64,000 bases of DNA from Marinobacter pelagius (lineage in GTDB: Bacteria; Pseudomonadota; Gammaproteobacteria; Pseudomonadales; Oleiphilaceae). Positions 17,074 to 25,790 of the stretch are shown in pieces. The stretch spans positions 496,001 through 560,000 of the forward strand of contig NZ_FOUR01000001.1 of the NCBI RefSeq assembly GCF_900114925.1, written 5' to 3'. The translations under genes and the position numbers were made by a program. Below the pieces are notes generated by a model that was given only the letters and a program-made list of their open reading frames with translations, ran no database searches and was not told where the DNA came from. Numbering within the stretch: the first letter of the stretch is position 1; each line of letters starts with the position of its first letter.

Positions 17074-19581
17074 ATGAGTGTTCTGCTGTTACTGATCAGT
17101 GCCCTGGTACTGATCTACCTTGGCATCGGAGGCACCGTGGCGGCCGCGGTGATGGCCATTGCCACCGTTGTCGGCCTTTTCCAGGATGAATGGCACCTTC
17201 TCAGCATCATCTTCGGCGGCATTTTCCTCGCGCTCGCACTGATCCTGGTCATCCCCGGCGACCTGCGCCTGGACAAGATCAGCCGCCCCCTGCTGGGCTG
17301 GGTTCGCAGCCGGCTGCCCAAGCTGTCCGATACTGAGCAGGAAGCGCTCAGCTCGGGCTCTGTGGACTGGGATGGCGAACTCTTCTCGGGCAAACCCAAC
17401 TGGAACAAACTGCTGGACGCCAAGCCCGCGCACCTGACCAGCGAAGAGCAGGCCTTTCTCGATGGCCCGGTGGAAAAGCTCTGCTCTATGCTCGATGACT
17501 GGAAGATCACCCATGAGCATTACGACCTGCCAGACAAGGTCTGGAAGTTCATCAGGGAGAACGGTTTCTTCGGCCTGGTGATTCCCAAGGAGGATGGCGG
17601 CCTCGGTTTCTCCAACACCGCCCATTCTGAGATTGTCATGAAGATCTCCACCCGCAGCGTCTCGGCAGCGGTTACCGTCATGGTGCCCAACTCCCTGGGC
17701 CCGGGTGAGCTCCTGATGCACTACGGCACCGACGGCCAGAAACAGCATTACCTTCCGCGCCTGGCCCAGGGCGAGGAAATCCCCTGTTTCGCCCTGACAT
17801 CCCCAGTGGCCGGTTCCGACGCGGGTGCCATCCCGGACAAAGGCATCGTCTGCAAAGGTGAGTGGAACGGTGAGGAAGTACTGGGCCTGAAGGTCACCTG
17901 GAACAAGCGTTACATCACCCTGGCCCCGGTAGCCACCCTGATCGGCCTGGCCATCAAGGTCTACGACCCGGAGCATCTGGTGGGCGAGACCGACGAGGTG
18001 GGCGTCACCTGCGTGCTGGTGCCCAGGGATACCGAGGGCGTGAACGCCGGTGCCCGGCACCTGCCCATGAACACCGTTTTCATGAACGGCCCCACCTGGG
18101 GCACCGACGTTTTCATCCCCATGGACCAGGTGATCGGCGGCCAGGACATGCTCGGCAAAGGCTGGACCATGCTGCTGGAGTGCCTGTCCATCGGCCGCTC
18201 CATCTCCCTGCCCGCCCTCGGCACCGGTGCCGGCAAGGTGGCCAGCCTGGCCACCGGCTCCTACGCCTACACCCGGGAGCAGTTCGGCCGCTCCATCAGC
18301 CAGTTTGAAGGCGTTCAGGAAGCCCTGGAGCCCATCGCCGGCTATACCTACATGATGGATGCCGCCCGGCTGCTCACCTCCGGCATGCTGGACCGGGGCG
18401 TGCGCCCATCCGTGCCCTCGGCGGTGCTGAAATACCGCAACACCGACCTGATGCGGGAAGTGATCAACCACGCCATGGATGTAGTGGCCGGCCGCGGCGT
18501 CATCACTGGCCCCCGCAACTTCCTGGCCCGGGCCTACCAGGCGGTGCCCATCGGCATAACCGTGGAAGGCGCCAACATTCTCACCCGCAGCCTGATGATC
18601 TTCGGCCAGGGCTCTATCCGCTGCCATCCGTTCATCGTCGAGGAAATCGAGGCGGCGGGCATGGAAGACGAAGACAAGGCCGCGAAGAAATTCGATGGCA
18701 TCTTCTACCGCCACCTGGCCCACACCACCCGCAATGCGCTGCGAGCCTTCCTCCTGGCGCTGACCGGAGGCGTGATCGAATCGGTGCCTCGCCACGGCGA
18801 GATCATACGCCACTACCGCCAGCTCGCCCGGTTCTCCGCGGCCTTCGCCCTGATGACCGACGTCACCCTGCTCACCGTCGGCGGCGGCCTGAAAGCCCGC
18901 CAGCGCCTGTCCGGCCGGATGGCAGACTGCCTGGTGCACCTCTACTACGCCACAGCGGTGATCAAACAATGGCATGAGGAAGGCTACCCGGATGACCAGC
19001 GGCCGCTGGTGGAATGGAGCCTGAAAACCTGTCTTCGCGATCTGCAGGACTCCATGCGCGAAGCCATCATCAACTTCCCGGTTCCGGCCCTGCGCTGGCC
19101 GCTACGCCTGCTGGTATTCCCGCTCGGCGCCACCGGCCTCAACGGCCCGGACGACAGCCTGGGCACCAAGGTCTCCCGCACTATCGTCGAGGATACCCCG
19201 GTGCGCCAGCGCATCAGCCGGGGCGCCTACACCAACATGGACCCGGAAGATCCCCTGGGCCGCGTACTCAACGCCTACAAACTGGCCAACGAAACCGCCG
19301 GCATGCGTGGCCGGCTGCATGAGGCCATTCGCAACCGCGATGAGGATGAGCTGGATGGCATTGCCCTGCTGATGGGCCACGAGCGCAAGGAGCTGGTGGA
19401 CTGGGCCTGTGCCGAAGGCGTGGTAAAGGCGGACGAGTGCGACAAGCTGCTGGAAGCTCTGGAAGCCCTTTACGATGTTATCCGGGTGGATGCGTTTGAT
19501 GAGGATGGCCTCAAGGCTCTGTCCCGCTGCGCCAAGGGCAAGCGCAAGGTAGTGGAACGCTCACCAAAAGAAGAAACATAA
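17074..19581 (+). CDS. fadE: Long acyl-CoA dehydrogenase FadE
   Basis: 835 residues, the long gammaproteobacterial form. It carries out the first FAD-dependent step of fatty acid beta-oxidation, acyl-CoA to trans-2-enoyl-CoA, at the inner membrane. The first 70 residues hold two hydrophobic segments that anchor it. The central acyl-CoA dehydrogenase core follows, with SPVAGSDAGAIPD (substrate and FAD contacts), LPALGTGAGKVA and YTREQFGRSISQFEGVQEAL, and then a C-terminal DUF1974-type extension of about 280 residues. ATG 17074 has a strong GGAGG site. The TrmO-like gene follows 15 bp downstream. FadE fits the lipid- and alkane-using content of the window. Confidence 0.96.
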   Translation: MSVLLLLISALVLIYLGIGGTVAAAVMAIATVVGLFQDEWHLLSIIFGGIFLALALILVIPGDLRLDKISRPLLGWVRSRLPKLSDTEQEALSSGSVDWDGELFSGKPNWNKLLDAKPAHLTSEEQAFLDGPVEKLCSMLDDWKITHEHYDLPDKVWKFIRENGFFGLVIPKEDGGLGFSNTAHSEIVMKISTRSVSAAVTVMVPNSLGPGELLMHYGTDGQKQHYLPRLAQGEEIPCFALTSPVAGSDAGAIPDKGIVCKGEWNGEEVLGLKVTWNKRYITLAPVATLIGLAIKVYDPEHLVGETDEVGVTCVLVPRDTEGVNAGARHLPMNTVFMNGPTWGTDVFIPMDQVIGGQDMLGKGWTMLLECLSIGRSISLPALGTGAGKVASLATGSYAYTREQFGRSISQFEGVQEALEPIAGYTYMMDAARLLTSGMLDRGVRPSVPSAVLKYRNTDLMREVINHAMDVVAGRGVITGPRNFLARAYQAVPIGITVEGANILTRSLMIFGQGSIRCHPFIVEEIEAAGMEDEDKAAKKFDGIFYRHLAHTTRNALRAFLLALTGGVIESVPRHGEIIRHYRQLARFSAAFALMTDVTLLTVGGGLKARQRLSGRMADCLVHLYYATAVIKQWHEEGYPDDQRPLVEWSLKTCLRDLQDSMREAIINFPVPALRWPLRLLVFPLGATGLNGPDDSLGTKVSRTIVEDTPVRQRISRGAYTNMDPEDPLGRVLNAYKLANETAGMRGRLHEAIRNRDEDELDGIALLMGHERKELVDWACAEGVVKADECDKLLEALEALYDVIRVDAFDEDGLKALSRCAKGKRKVVERSPKEET

Positions 19582-19596
19582 CCTGCAGGCCACACA

Positions 19597-20091
19597 ATGA
19601 GCGACCCTGGAGAATTACGCCCCAACGAGCAGGCAGTCGAACTCGGACCAGCCTCTGACGCCACACTGCGCTTCATTGGCACCATCCGGACCCCCTGGCG
19701 CGATCGCCGCGATTGCCCGCGCCAGGGCCGACTTGACGGCCCGGAATGCCAGCTGGTTCTGGATCCGGTCTGGCATGACGGGCTGAAAGGCCTTGAAGAC
19801 TATGACACCATCGAAGTGCTCTATTGGCTGGACAAAAGCCGCCGCGACCTGGTCCGGCAAAGCCCCAAAAGCGATGGCCAAACATTCGGAACCTTTGCGC
19901 TGCGCTCTCCGGTACGCCCCAATCCGATCGGCACGTCCATCGTCAAACTGGTTCGAATTGAAAAGGGCACCGTGTTCGTGCGCGGCCTCGATTGCCTTGA
20001 TGGCACCCCCCTGGTGGACATCAAGCCCGACCGCTGCGCCTTCAGCCCGAAAGCACCCCCGAAAACCGACAACGGGATTCCATGCCAATAA
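19597..20091 (+). CDS. TsaA/TrmO-domain protein (probable tRNA m6t6A methyltransferase-like)
   Basis: 164 residues, a single TsaA-like beta-barrel domain. Motifs: LRFIGTIRTPW, DCPRQGRLDG, the central IEVLYWLDKSRRD, and ALRSPVRPNPIGTSIVKL, the SAM-pocket block of TrmO. It ends near GLDCLDGTPLVDIKPD. TrmO adds a methyl group to t6A37 of tRNA. Escherichia coli TrmO has an extra C-terminal domain that is absent here, so substrate recognition may differ. Starts 15 bp after fadE with a weak CAGG site and probably shares its transcript. Convergent with the LysR gene that follows. Confidence 0.8.
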   Translation: MSDPGELRPNEQAVELGPASDATLRFIGTIRTPWRDRRDCPRQGRLDGPECQLVLDPVWHDGLKGLEDYDTIEVLYWLDKSRRDLVRQSPKSDGQTFGTFALRSPVRPNPIGTSIVKLVRIEKGTVFVRGLDCLDGTPLVDIKPDRCAFSPKAPPKTDNGIPCQ

Positions 20092-20136
20092 ATGTTGCGG
20101 CGCGGGCCATGCGCCGCGACCGTTAATACCATCCGT

Positions 20137-21102
20137 TCAGATACCCTCCGAACCGCCCTGGCCACCGCTCCGCAAACCTCCCCGAATCGCCTCATCCAGC
20201 AACCAACGCCGCAAAACCTGAATACCCCGCTCCCGCCGCCGGCTGGTCTTCCAGGCAAAATAGAACTCATCCCCCGTTATCACCGGATGACAGGGCAACC
20301 GGACAAAATCCTCCGAGTCCTTACGGGTGCTCAACATGTAATCGTTGGTCAGCGCGACCCCCTGATGGAACCTGGCCGCCTCCAGCGCCAGCAGCATGTG
20401 GCTGAAATGCTGAATACGCGCGCCTGACGGAATGTCCCGATCCACCGCCTTGTACCAGACCTCCCAGTCACCGGCCGGTTTCTCGAAAATGCTGTGGGTC
20501 GACAACAGTGGAAACCGCGCCACCTCATCCGGCGTCAACGCCTCGTTGTCCGCATCGGCACCCTCACGCCCGAGCTCCCGCCGGATCTTCTGCCAGTAAT
20601 CCTGACTGCAAACCGGGAACAACTGCTCTACATACAACAACTCATAGCTGTAAGCAGCGGAATTCTTGTGCACGGTGATAAAGCAGTCTGCCACCCTATC
20701 CGACAACTGCGGATTCTCACTGCTCATCTCCAGCGCCAGATCAATCTGCGGATGTAACCGCTGCAACTCCGGCAACCGCGGCACCAACCAACGCACCGCA
20801 AACGAACTGAACACCGACAACCGGATGCGGGACTCCTCGTGCCCCAGCAATTGCTCACTGGCCCGTTCGATCTGCAACAGCGCGGAACTGACCGCATCCA
20901 GATACTGCCGCCCCTCATCGGTCAGCGTCAGCGTCCGGCCACTACGCCAGAACAGCTGCTCGCCGAGGTAGGTCTCCAGCTGTTTGATCTGATGACTCAC
21001 GGCACTCTGGCTGACCGCCAGTTCCTCGGCAGCATGGGAGAAGCTGTTAAGGCGGGCGACGGCCTCGAAGACGGGGAGTGCTTTCAGGGGTGGCAGTTTC
21101 AT
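20137..21102 (-). CDS. LysR-family regulator, GcvA-like
   Basis: 321 residues. The N-terminal helix-turn-helix shows the GcvA-branch sequence: LPPLKALPVFEAVARLNSF, then AEELAVSQSAVSHQIKQLE and YLGEQLFWRSGRTLTLTDEG. The effector domain follows from about residue 90. GcvA-type regulators often control amino acid metabolism or beta-lactamase genes. The divergent neighbour is an EamA transporter 230 bp away, with palindromic repeat copy 5 between them, so control of that transporter is plausible but not shown. No clear Shine-Dalgarno precedes ATG 21102. A 7-bp GC-rich stem (20097-20117) lies beyond its stop. Confidence 0.88.
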   Translation of the reverse strand: MKLPPLKALPVFEAVARLNSFSHAAEELAVSQSAVSHQIKQLETYLGEQLFWRSGRTLTLTDEGRQYLDAVSSALLQIERASEQLLGHEESRIRLSVFSSFAVRWLVPRLPELQRLHPQIDLALEMSSENPQLSDRVADCFITVHKNSAAYSYELLYVEQLFPVCSQDYWQKIRRELGREGADADNEALTPDEVARFPLLSTHSIFEKPAGDWEVWYKAVDRDIPSGARIQHFSHMLLALEAARFHQGVALTNDYMLSTRKDSEDFVRLPCHPVITGDEFYFAWKTSRRRERGIQVLRRWLLDEAIRGGLRSGGQGGSEGI

Positions 21103-21183
21103 TATCTAATTTTCTAATGGGTGAATAATAAAGATCATTTTATCGGATATTAGCATGGTCGTAGACTCACCACCGAAACTTGA

Positions 21184-21293
21184 GGGACAGGCCGGTTTCC
21201 CCCTCCGAAAATGCTCGGAGCCATGGATGGCGGAGAGCAAGCGTACAGGGACGTATTCACAGCGGTTTTCGGAGGGGGAAACTGGCCTGTTCC
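21184..21293 (-). repeat. Palindromic intergenic repeat, copy 5 (inverted, divergent core)
   Basis: Arms 21184-21211 and 21266-21293 pair over 28 positions with two wobble pairs. The arm sequence (CCGGTTTCCCCCTCCGAAAA) is unlike the other copies. The 54-bp interior keeps GAGCCATGGATGGCGGAG and ACAGGGACGT in inverted orientation but is more diverged. It sits between a divergent LysR regulator and a transporter. Reading through it in frame creates a false 59-residue N-terminal extension of the transporter. Confidence 0.88.
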
Positions 21294-21331
21294 AGGCACC
21301 AGACTCGAAGGTTTATGAGCGGAGTAACACC

Positions 21332-22282
21332 ATGTCAGGCAAGACCGTAAACAGCGCCATTCTTCTGCTGGTCATCGGCAACGCCATGGCCATCGCCTCG
21401 GACGTATTCATCAAACTGCTGGAACCGGGAACCCCCATCTTCCAGTTTGCGTTCCTGCGCTGCATCCTGACCCTGGTGTTCCTGCTGCCCCTGCTCGGCC
21501 AACTGAACCGCCGGCACCTGTTCGCAGGCCTCGGCGTCCACACCGTGCGCGCCCACATTCACCTGGCTGGCATCCTGTGCATGGTCATCGCCCTGGGCAA
21601 CCTCCCCCTGGCCACCGCCAACGCCGTGTTCTACGCCGCGCCGATCCTGGTCATGGTGCTGTCCGTCATCATCTTCCGTGAGCAGCTGACCCCGCTGAGC
21701 GTATTCGCCGTGTTCAGCGGCTTTGCCGGCATCGTCGTCATCCTGCGCCCGGTGGAATTCAACTGGGCCGCCATCGCCGCCCTCGCCTCCGCGTTTGCCC
21801 TGGCGATCAACGCAGTGATGGTTCGCCAGTTGCCCAAACAGCAGTCCACCGTCCACAAACTGTTCCTGAACTACCTGCTGATCCTGCCAGCGGCGGGCGC
21901 CTTGGCCTGGTGGGAAGGCGCTGCCTGGAACGCCGGCATTCTGATCAGCGCCCTGGGCTCCGCCCTGTTCATACTCGGTTACAACATCACCGTGCTGCTG
22001 GCCTACCGGCAGGTAGACGCCAACCAGGTCACCAGCGCCGAATACACCGGCCTGATCTGGGCCGTCGCCATTGGCTGGATCTGGTTCGGGGAAGTGCCGG
22101 ATCTCTGGTTCCTGGCCGGCAGCCTGATGATCGTGGTACCGCTGATCCTGATCGGATTGCGGCACCGGCGCCGCTCACCGGCCCGGGGTTTCAACCCCGA
22201 CACCCGGCGAGCAAAGAAGGAAGAACGGAAGGCCGGCTTCAGCGACGGGAATCATCGATTAGCGCATGAGTGTCGCGAATGA
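21332..22282 (+). CDS. EamA/DMT-family transporter
   Basis: 316 residues from ATG 21332, which follows GGAGTAAC. The longer in-frame start at 21155 would translate the palindromic repeat and is rejected. Ten hydrophobic helices in two EamA repeats; motifs include ASDVFIKLLEPGTPIFQFAF in helix 1-2 and SAEYTGLIWAVAIGWIWFGE near the end. The charged tail of about 35 residues is cytoplasmic. Inner-membrane metabolite or drug exporter of unknown substrate. Its last 44 bases overlap the 3' end of the convergent His-rich protein gene. Confidence 0.86.
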   Translation: MSGKTVNSAILLLVIGNAMAIASDVFIKLLEPGTPIFQFAFLRCILTLVFLLPLLGQLNRRHLFAGLGVHTVRAHIHLAGILCMVIALGNLPLATANAVFYAAPILVMVLSVIIFREQLTPLSVFAVFSGFAGIVVILRPVEFNWAAIAALASAFALAINAVMVRQLPKQQSTVHKLFLNYLLILPAAGALAWWEGAAWNAGILISALGSALFILGYNITVLLAYRQVDANQVTSAEYTGLIWAVAIGWIWFGEVPDLWFLAGSLMIVVPLILIGLRHRRRSPARGFNPDTRRAKKEERKAGFSDGNHRLAHECRE

Positions 22283-22667
22283 TCCGGGCAACCCGGTGTT
22301 CCGGCGGCAAGTGATCGTCATACCGCAGGTTGGTGCGGTAACCGTCGCGGTAGCGATAGTGGTCGTGGCGGTCCCGGTGATGCCGGTACTTGTCCCGGTA
22401 GTCGCGGCGGTCGTGACGACGATGATGGTGGCGATCATCGCGATCCCGGTAACGACGGTCACGGTGCTTGTAGTGCCGCTCGTGGTGGTCCCGTCGGTAA
22501 TGGGCCTTCATGAATTTCTTCTGGTGCCCTGGCGGTAAGGCCTTGCCCCGGTCCAGCTGTTTCTGGATGCCCGGCGGATGGCCAAAGCCCCGGTAATCTT
22601 CGGCGGCAGCTGTGCCGGCAAAACCAAGGGCGATCACCACAAGACTGCTGATCAGGAATCGTTTCAT
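22239..22667 (-). CDS. Exported His/Arg/Asp-rich protein of unknown function
   Basis: 142 residues. Clear signal peptide (MKRFLISSLVVIALGFAGTA, cut after Ala-Ala near residue 22). The mature part opens with GHPPGIQKQLDRGKALPPGH, continues with about 60 residues dominated by His, Arg, Asp and Tyr, and ends DDHLPPEHRVARIIRDTHAL. The His/Asp richness suggests a periplasmic metal-binding or metal-buffering role, as in RcnB-like proteins, but I see no defining motif. GGGAGA lies ahead of ATG 22667. The 3' end overlaps the opposite-strand transporter gene by 44 bp. The repetitive codons also give a long spurious frame on the plus strand. Confidence 0.75.
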   Translation of the reverse strand: MKRFLISSLVVIALGFAGTAAAEDYRGFGHPPGIQKQLDRGKALPPGHQKKFMKAHYRRDHHERHYKHRDRRYRDRDDRHHHRRHDRRDYRDKYRHHRDRHDHYRYRDGYRTNLRYDDHLPPEHRVARIIRDTHALIDDSRR

Positions 22668-22819
22668 AGCTGTTCTCCCGTCCTGTTCAAGACTGGATCG
22701 ACAACAACCCGGAGCCATTTCCGGGTTACCTGATAGCAGGTTATCGAACAGGAGAAGAATGTCAGCGCCCTGGCCGGGGCTTTGCACAAGCTTTACATGG
22801 AACAGGGCAAACTTGACGT

Positions 22820-23395
22820 TTATCTGTCGGCGTTGTCGACAGAACGCAGGTGAGACTCGATGGTGAAGGTATGGGCGCAGTCATCCCCGAGCGCCCGTAA
22901 CGACTCCGCCAGCCGCAGCAGGTACTCGGAATTGGGGCCACTCGGCCCGGTGGCGGAAGCAATCTGGCGGGCAATATCCGCTTCCGACGCCTCGCCCAGG
23001 AACGCTTCGTTATCCTCGGTAGCGATGTACACCAGGCCCTCGGCGTGACTGCCATCGTCAAAGGTCATGGTGGTACTGAAGCGCAGGTAGCCGTTCTTCT
23101 CCCGCACATCCAGGTACTCGAACACGTGGGGCGAGACCCGATAGGCCATACCCTTGCACACGGCACCCGGCTGCTCGATCAGGGTCACCACGCGTCCCGG
23201 CGCTTCCGGCGTGCCCCGGTGGTCATGGGAAGCCTGCCAGAACCGCCGAACCCAGCCCCGAATCGAGGCAGGACGTTTCTCCAGGAACGGAAAATCCACC
23301 TTGTAGATCAGCGAGCCATAGCCGAACAGCCAGATGGCATCAATACCCTCGAAATTGAATCGCTTGCGGTTGTGCTCGATGGTGTTAACAGACAT
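22820..23395 (-). CDS. Glutathione-specific gamma-glutamylcyclotransferase, ChaC-like
   Basis: 191 residues, the normal size for bacterial ChaC. Cytoplasmic enzyme releasing 5-oxoproline and Cys-Gly from glutathione. The substrate-binding loop FGYGSLI is at residues 24-30. The conserved Glu99 in LDVREKNGY matches the catalytic glutamate of the fold. The IRGWVRRFWQASHDHRGTP block is typical of ChaC rather than of GGACT or GGCT relatives. Flanked by the His-rich protein and MarC genes on the same strand, with gaps too long to prove an operon. Fits the glutathione and redox theme of the window. Confidence 0.9.
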   Translation of the reverse strand: MSVNTIEHNRKRFNFEGIDAIWLFGYGSLIYKVDFPFLEKRPASIRGWVRRFWQASHDHRGTPEAPGRVVTLIEQPGAVCKGMAYRVSPHVFEYLDVREKNGYLRFSTTMTFDDGSHAEGLVYIATEDNEAFLGEASEADIARQIASATGPSGPNSEYLLRLAESLRALGDDCAHTFTIESHLRSVDNADR

Positions 23396-23430
23396 GGATT
23401 ACTGCCGGAATGTTGCTGAAGTCTGCCATT

Positions 23431-24096
23431 CTAGGCCGTCTGGGTGCTGGCGATAAAGCCGGCAATACCCGTCAGGACGATTTCCGCTGCCATGGCGGAC
23501 AGGATCAGACCACTGATTTTCGACATGATGTTGAGGCCGGTCTTACCCAGGACCTTCTCCAGGTAGCCGGAGAGATGCAACAACAGTCCCAGGATCAGCA
23601 GCCCCGATACCAGACCCAGCAAGCCACCTGCCACCTGGGGCACCGCCTTCAGTTCGGCACCATACACCATGATCGCACCAATGGTGGCCGGGCCAATCAT
23701 TACCGGAATGGCCAGAGGCACCACGGCCACATCGTCCCGGTCTTCCTCCGGCAGGCCTGTCGCGTGGTTACGGGTACCACTGCTGACCAGGCTTACCGCC
23801 GTCAGGAACAGCAGGCAACCGGCGCCGATGCGGAAGGAATTCAGGGTAATGCCGATGGCATCGAACAGCAGCGGGCCGGCAAAGAACAGCACCAGCCCCA
23901 GGATAAACGCGGACACGATGGACCGGCGGATGATCGAGGATTTCTCCGCAGCCGGAAGCCCCCGGGTCAGCGCCAGGAACATGGTGACCACAAAGAACGG
24001 CGCCAACAGGAACACGAAGCGGATGGTGCTGCTCAGATAGGTGCTAAAAAACGTCTCAAACATCAGGAAAGTCCGGCTGGAAAAAACGACAAGCAT
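23431..24096 (-). CDS. MarC-family integral membrane protein
   Basis: 221 residues from ATG 24096; TTG 24111 and ATG 24063 are in-frame alternatives and no start has a strong ribosome site. Six hydrophobic helices. Family blocks FVVTMFLALTRGLPAAEKSS and the central GIGPATIGAIMV-like stretch (here VMIGPATIGAIMVYGAE) identify the MarC/UPF0056 group of inner-membrane proteins. No confirmed transport activity is known for the family, and its earlier link to multiple antibiotic resistance was withdrawn. Divergent from the CoA-transferase gene. Confidence 0.85.
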   Translation of the reverse strand: MLVVFSSRTFLMFETFFSTYLSSTIRFVFLLAPFFVVTMFLALTRGLPAAEKSSIIRRSIVSAFILGLVLFFAGPLLFDAIGITLNSFRIGAGCLLFLTAVSLVSSGTRNHATGLPEEDRDDVAVVPLAIPVMIGPATIGAIMVYGAELKAVPQVAGGLLGLVSGLLILGLLLHLSGYLEKVLGKTGLNIMSKISGLILSAMAAEIVLTGIAGFIASTQTA

Positions 24097-24165
24097 AGCG
24101 CCTGATTTCAATGACTTCCGTACGCAACAGAACGTACTCCGCCCCTATCGCCTTAAGTCTTAAGC

Positions 24166-24177
24166 ATAGGTACCTAT
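24166..24177. promoter_or_regulatory. Palindrome in the promoter region of the CoA-transferase gene
   Basis: ATAGGTACCTAT is a perfect 12-bp palindrome in a strongly AT-rich stretch, 64 bp ahead of the GTG start at 24242. A pair of CTTAAG repeats lies just upstream (24152-24164). It could be an operator; the binding protein is unknown. Confidence 0.4.
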
Positions 24178-24241
24178 ACTTATGGTATTATTTCTAGCTA
24201 TTTTGAGAACCATTGTTAGCAAACAGCAAACCGGAGTCATC

Positions 24242-25753
24242 GTGATTACAGCCCCCCGAATTCTCTGCCCCCACCTGCGTGAACGCATCATGACTGCCAA
24301 GGAAGCGGCTGCCCTTATCCCCTCCGGCGTCAACGTCGGCATGAGCGGATTCACCGGTGCCGGCTATCCGAAAGCCGTTCCCCAGGCCCTGGCCGAGCAT
24401 ATTCGGGAACACCGCGACCGCGGAGAGAACTACCGCATCAGCGTCTGGACCGGCGCCTCTACCGCGCCGGAACTGGACGGTGCCCTGGCCGAGGTGGACG
24501 GCATCGAAATGCGCCTGCCCTACCAGAGTGACCCGGTGTGCCGGCAGAAGATCAACGAAGGGCGGATGGAATACATCGACATTCACCTTTCCCACGTGGC
24601 CCAGCATGCCTGGTCCGGATTCTTCGGCAAGCTCGACGTGGCGGTAATCGAGGTGGCGGGGGTGACCGAGGACGGCCGGCTGATTCCCTCGTCTTCCATC
24701 GGCAACAACAAGACCTGGATCGACCAGACCGACAAGGTCATCCTGGAAGTAAACCACGGCCAGAGTTCCGGCCTGGAAGGCATGCACGATGTCTACTACG
24801 GTACCGCCCTGCCGCCGCGCCGCAAACCGATCCAGATGACCGCTCCGGACGACCGGATTGGCGAGAAGTACCTGCTGTGCCCTCCGGAAAAAGTCATCGC
24901 AGTGGTGGAAACCAACGCCCCGGACCGCAATTCCCGGTTCAGTGACCCGGACGAAAACTCCCGGCGCATCGCCCGGCACCTGCTCAAGTTCTTCGAGATG
25001 GAAGTGGAGGACAACCGGCTGCCACAGAACCTGCTGCCGCTACAGTCCGGAGTCGGCAACATCGCCAACGCCGTACTGGCTGGCCTGAACGACGGCCCGT
25101 TCGAAAACCTGACCGCCTACACCGAGGTACTGCAGGACGGCATGCTCGACATGCTCAAATCCGGCAAGCTGCGCATGGCCTCCGCCACTGCTTTCTCCCT
25201 GAGCCCGGAAGCCAACCGGGAACTGGCCCGGAACATCGATTTCTACCGGGAACGCATCATCCTGCGCACCCAGGAAATCAGTAACCACCCGGAAGTCATC
25301 CGCCGGCTGGGCATCATCGCCATGAACGGCATGATCGAGGCGGACATCTATGGCAACGTGAACTCCACCCACGTCATGGGCAGCCGCATCATGAACGGCA
25401 TCGGCGGCTCCGGCGACTTCGCGCGCAACGGCTACATCTCCGTGTTCATGACCCCGTCCACCGCCAAGGGCGGCGCCATCTCGACGATCGTGCCCATGGT
25501 CTCCCACGTGGACCACACCGAACACGATGTGCAGATCGTCGTGACCGAACAGGGCCTGGCCGACCTCCGCGGCCTGGCACCTCGCCAGCGAGCCCTGAAA
25601 ATCATCGAAAACTGCGCCCATCCGGACTTCAAGCCAAAACTGCTGGACTACTTCGAGCGCGCCTGCGCCAGCGGCCGGGGTATGCATACCCCGCATTTGC
25701 TGGGCGAGGCATTGAGCTGGCATCAGCGGTTTGAGGAAACCGGGCAGATGTGA
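24242..25753 (+). CDS. Acetyl-CoA hydrolase / succinyl-CoA:acetate CoA-transferase
   Basis: 503 residues, the Ach1/SCACT size. Transfers CoA between acetyl-CoA and succinate or acetate, linking acetate handling to the TCA cycle in the cytoplasm. The acyl-glutamyl nucleophile is Glu295 in AYTEVLQDGMLD. The oxyanion and CoA loops are GVGNIANAVLAGL just before it and GGSGDFARNGY further on, and the N-terminal GMSGFTGAGYPKAVP block is characteristic. I place the start at GTG 24242 (GGAG just upstream); the longer frame from 24182 begins inside the AT-rich promoter. Ends in a hairpin shared with the toxin-immunity genes. Confidence 0.92.
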   Translation: MITAPRILCPHLRERIMTAKEAAALIPSGVNVGMSGFTGAGYPKAVPQALAEHIREHRDRGENYRISVWTGASTAPELDGALAEVDGIEMRLPYQSDPVCRQKINEGRMEYIDIHLSHVAQHAWSGFFGKLDVAVIEVAGVTEDGRLIPSSSIGNNKTWIDQTDKVILEVNHGQSSGLEGMHDVYYGTALPPRRKPIQMTAPDDRIGEKYLLCPPEKVIAVVETNAPDRNSRFSDPDENSRRIARHLLKFFEMEVEDNRLPQNLLPLQSGVGNIANAVLAGLNDGPFENLTAYTEVLQDGMLDMLKSGKLRMASATAFSLSPEANRELARNIDFYRERIILRTQEISNHPEVIRRLGIIAMNGMIEADIYGNVNSTHVMGSRIMNGIGGSGDFARNGYISVFMTPSTAKGGAISTIVPMVSHVDHTEHDVQIVVTEQGLADLRGLAPRQRALKIIENCAHPDFKPKLLDYFERACASGRGMHTPHLLGEALSWHQRFEETGQM

Positions 25754-25763
25754 CTGCCTTGAT

Positions 25764-25790
25764 TGACCGGCTGGGGTTACCAGCCGGTCA
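25764..25790. terminator. Perfect 11-bp hairpin between convergent genes
   Basis: TGACCGGCTGG (25764-25774) and CCAGCCGGTCA (25780-25790) flank a five-base loop. The right arm and loop encode the last codons and stop of the DUF2931 gene. There is no clear T-run on either side, so termination strength is uncertain. Confidence 0.55.

Noticed and set aside
17089..18975. 628-residue frame on the minus strand opposite fadE
   Set aside because: Low-complexity His/Gly/Ala product with no motif, opposite a well-supported FadE.
21155..21331. Longer N-terminus of the second EamA transporter
   Set aside because: The extra 59 residues translate the palindromic repeat; ATG 21332 has its own ribosome site and begins the first helix.
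22266..22538. Hydrophobic 90-residue frame on the plus strand opposite the His-rich protein
   Set aside because: The Val/Ile-rich product results from reading Arg/His/Asp codons backwards; no ribosome site.
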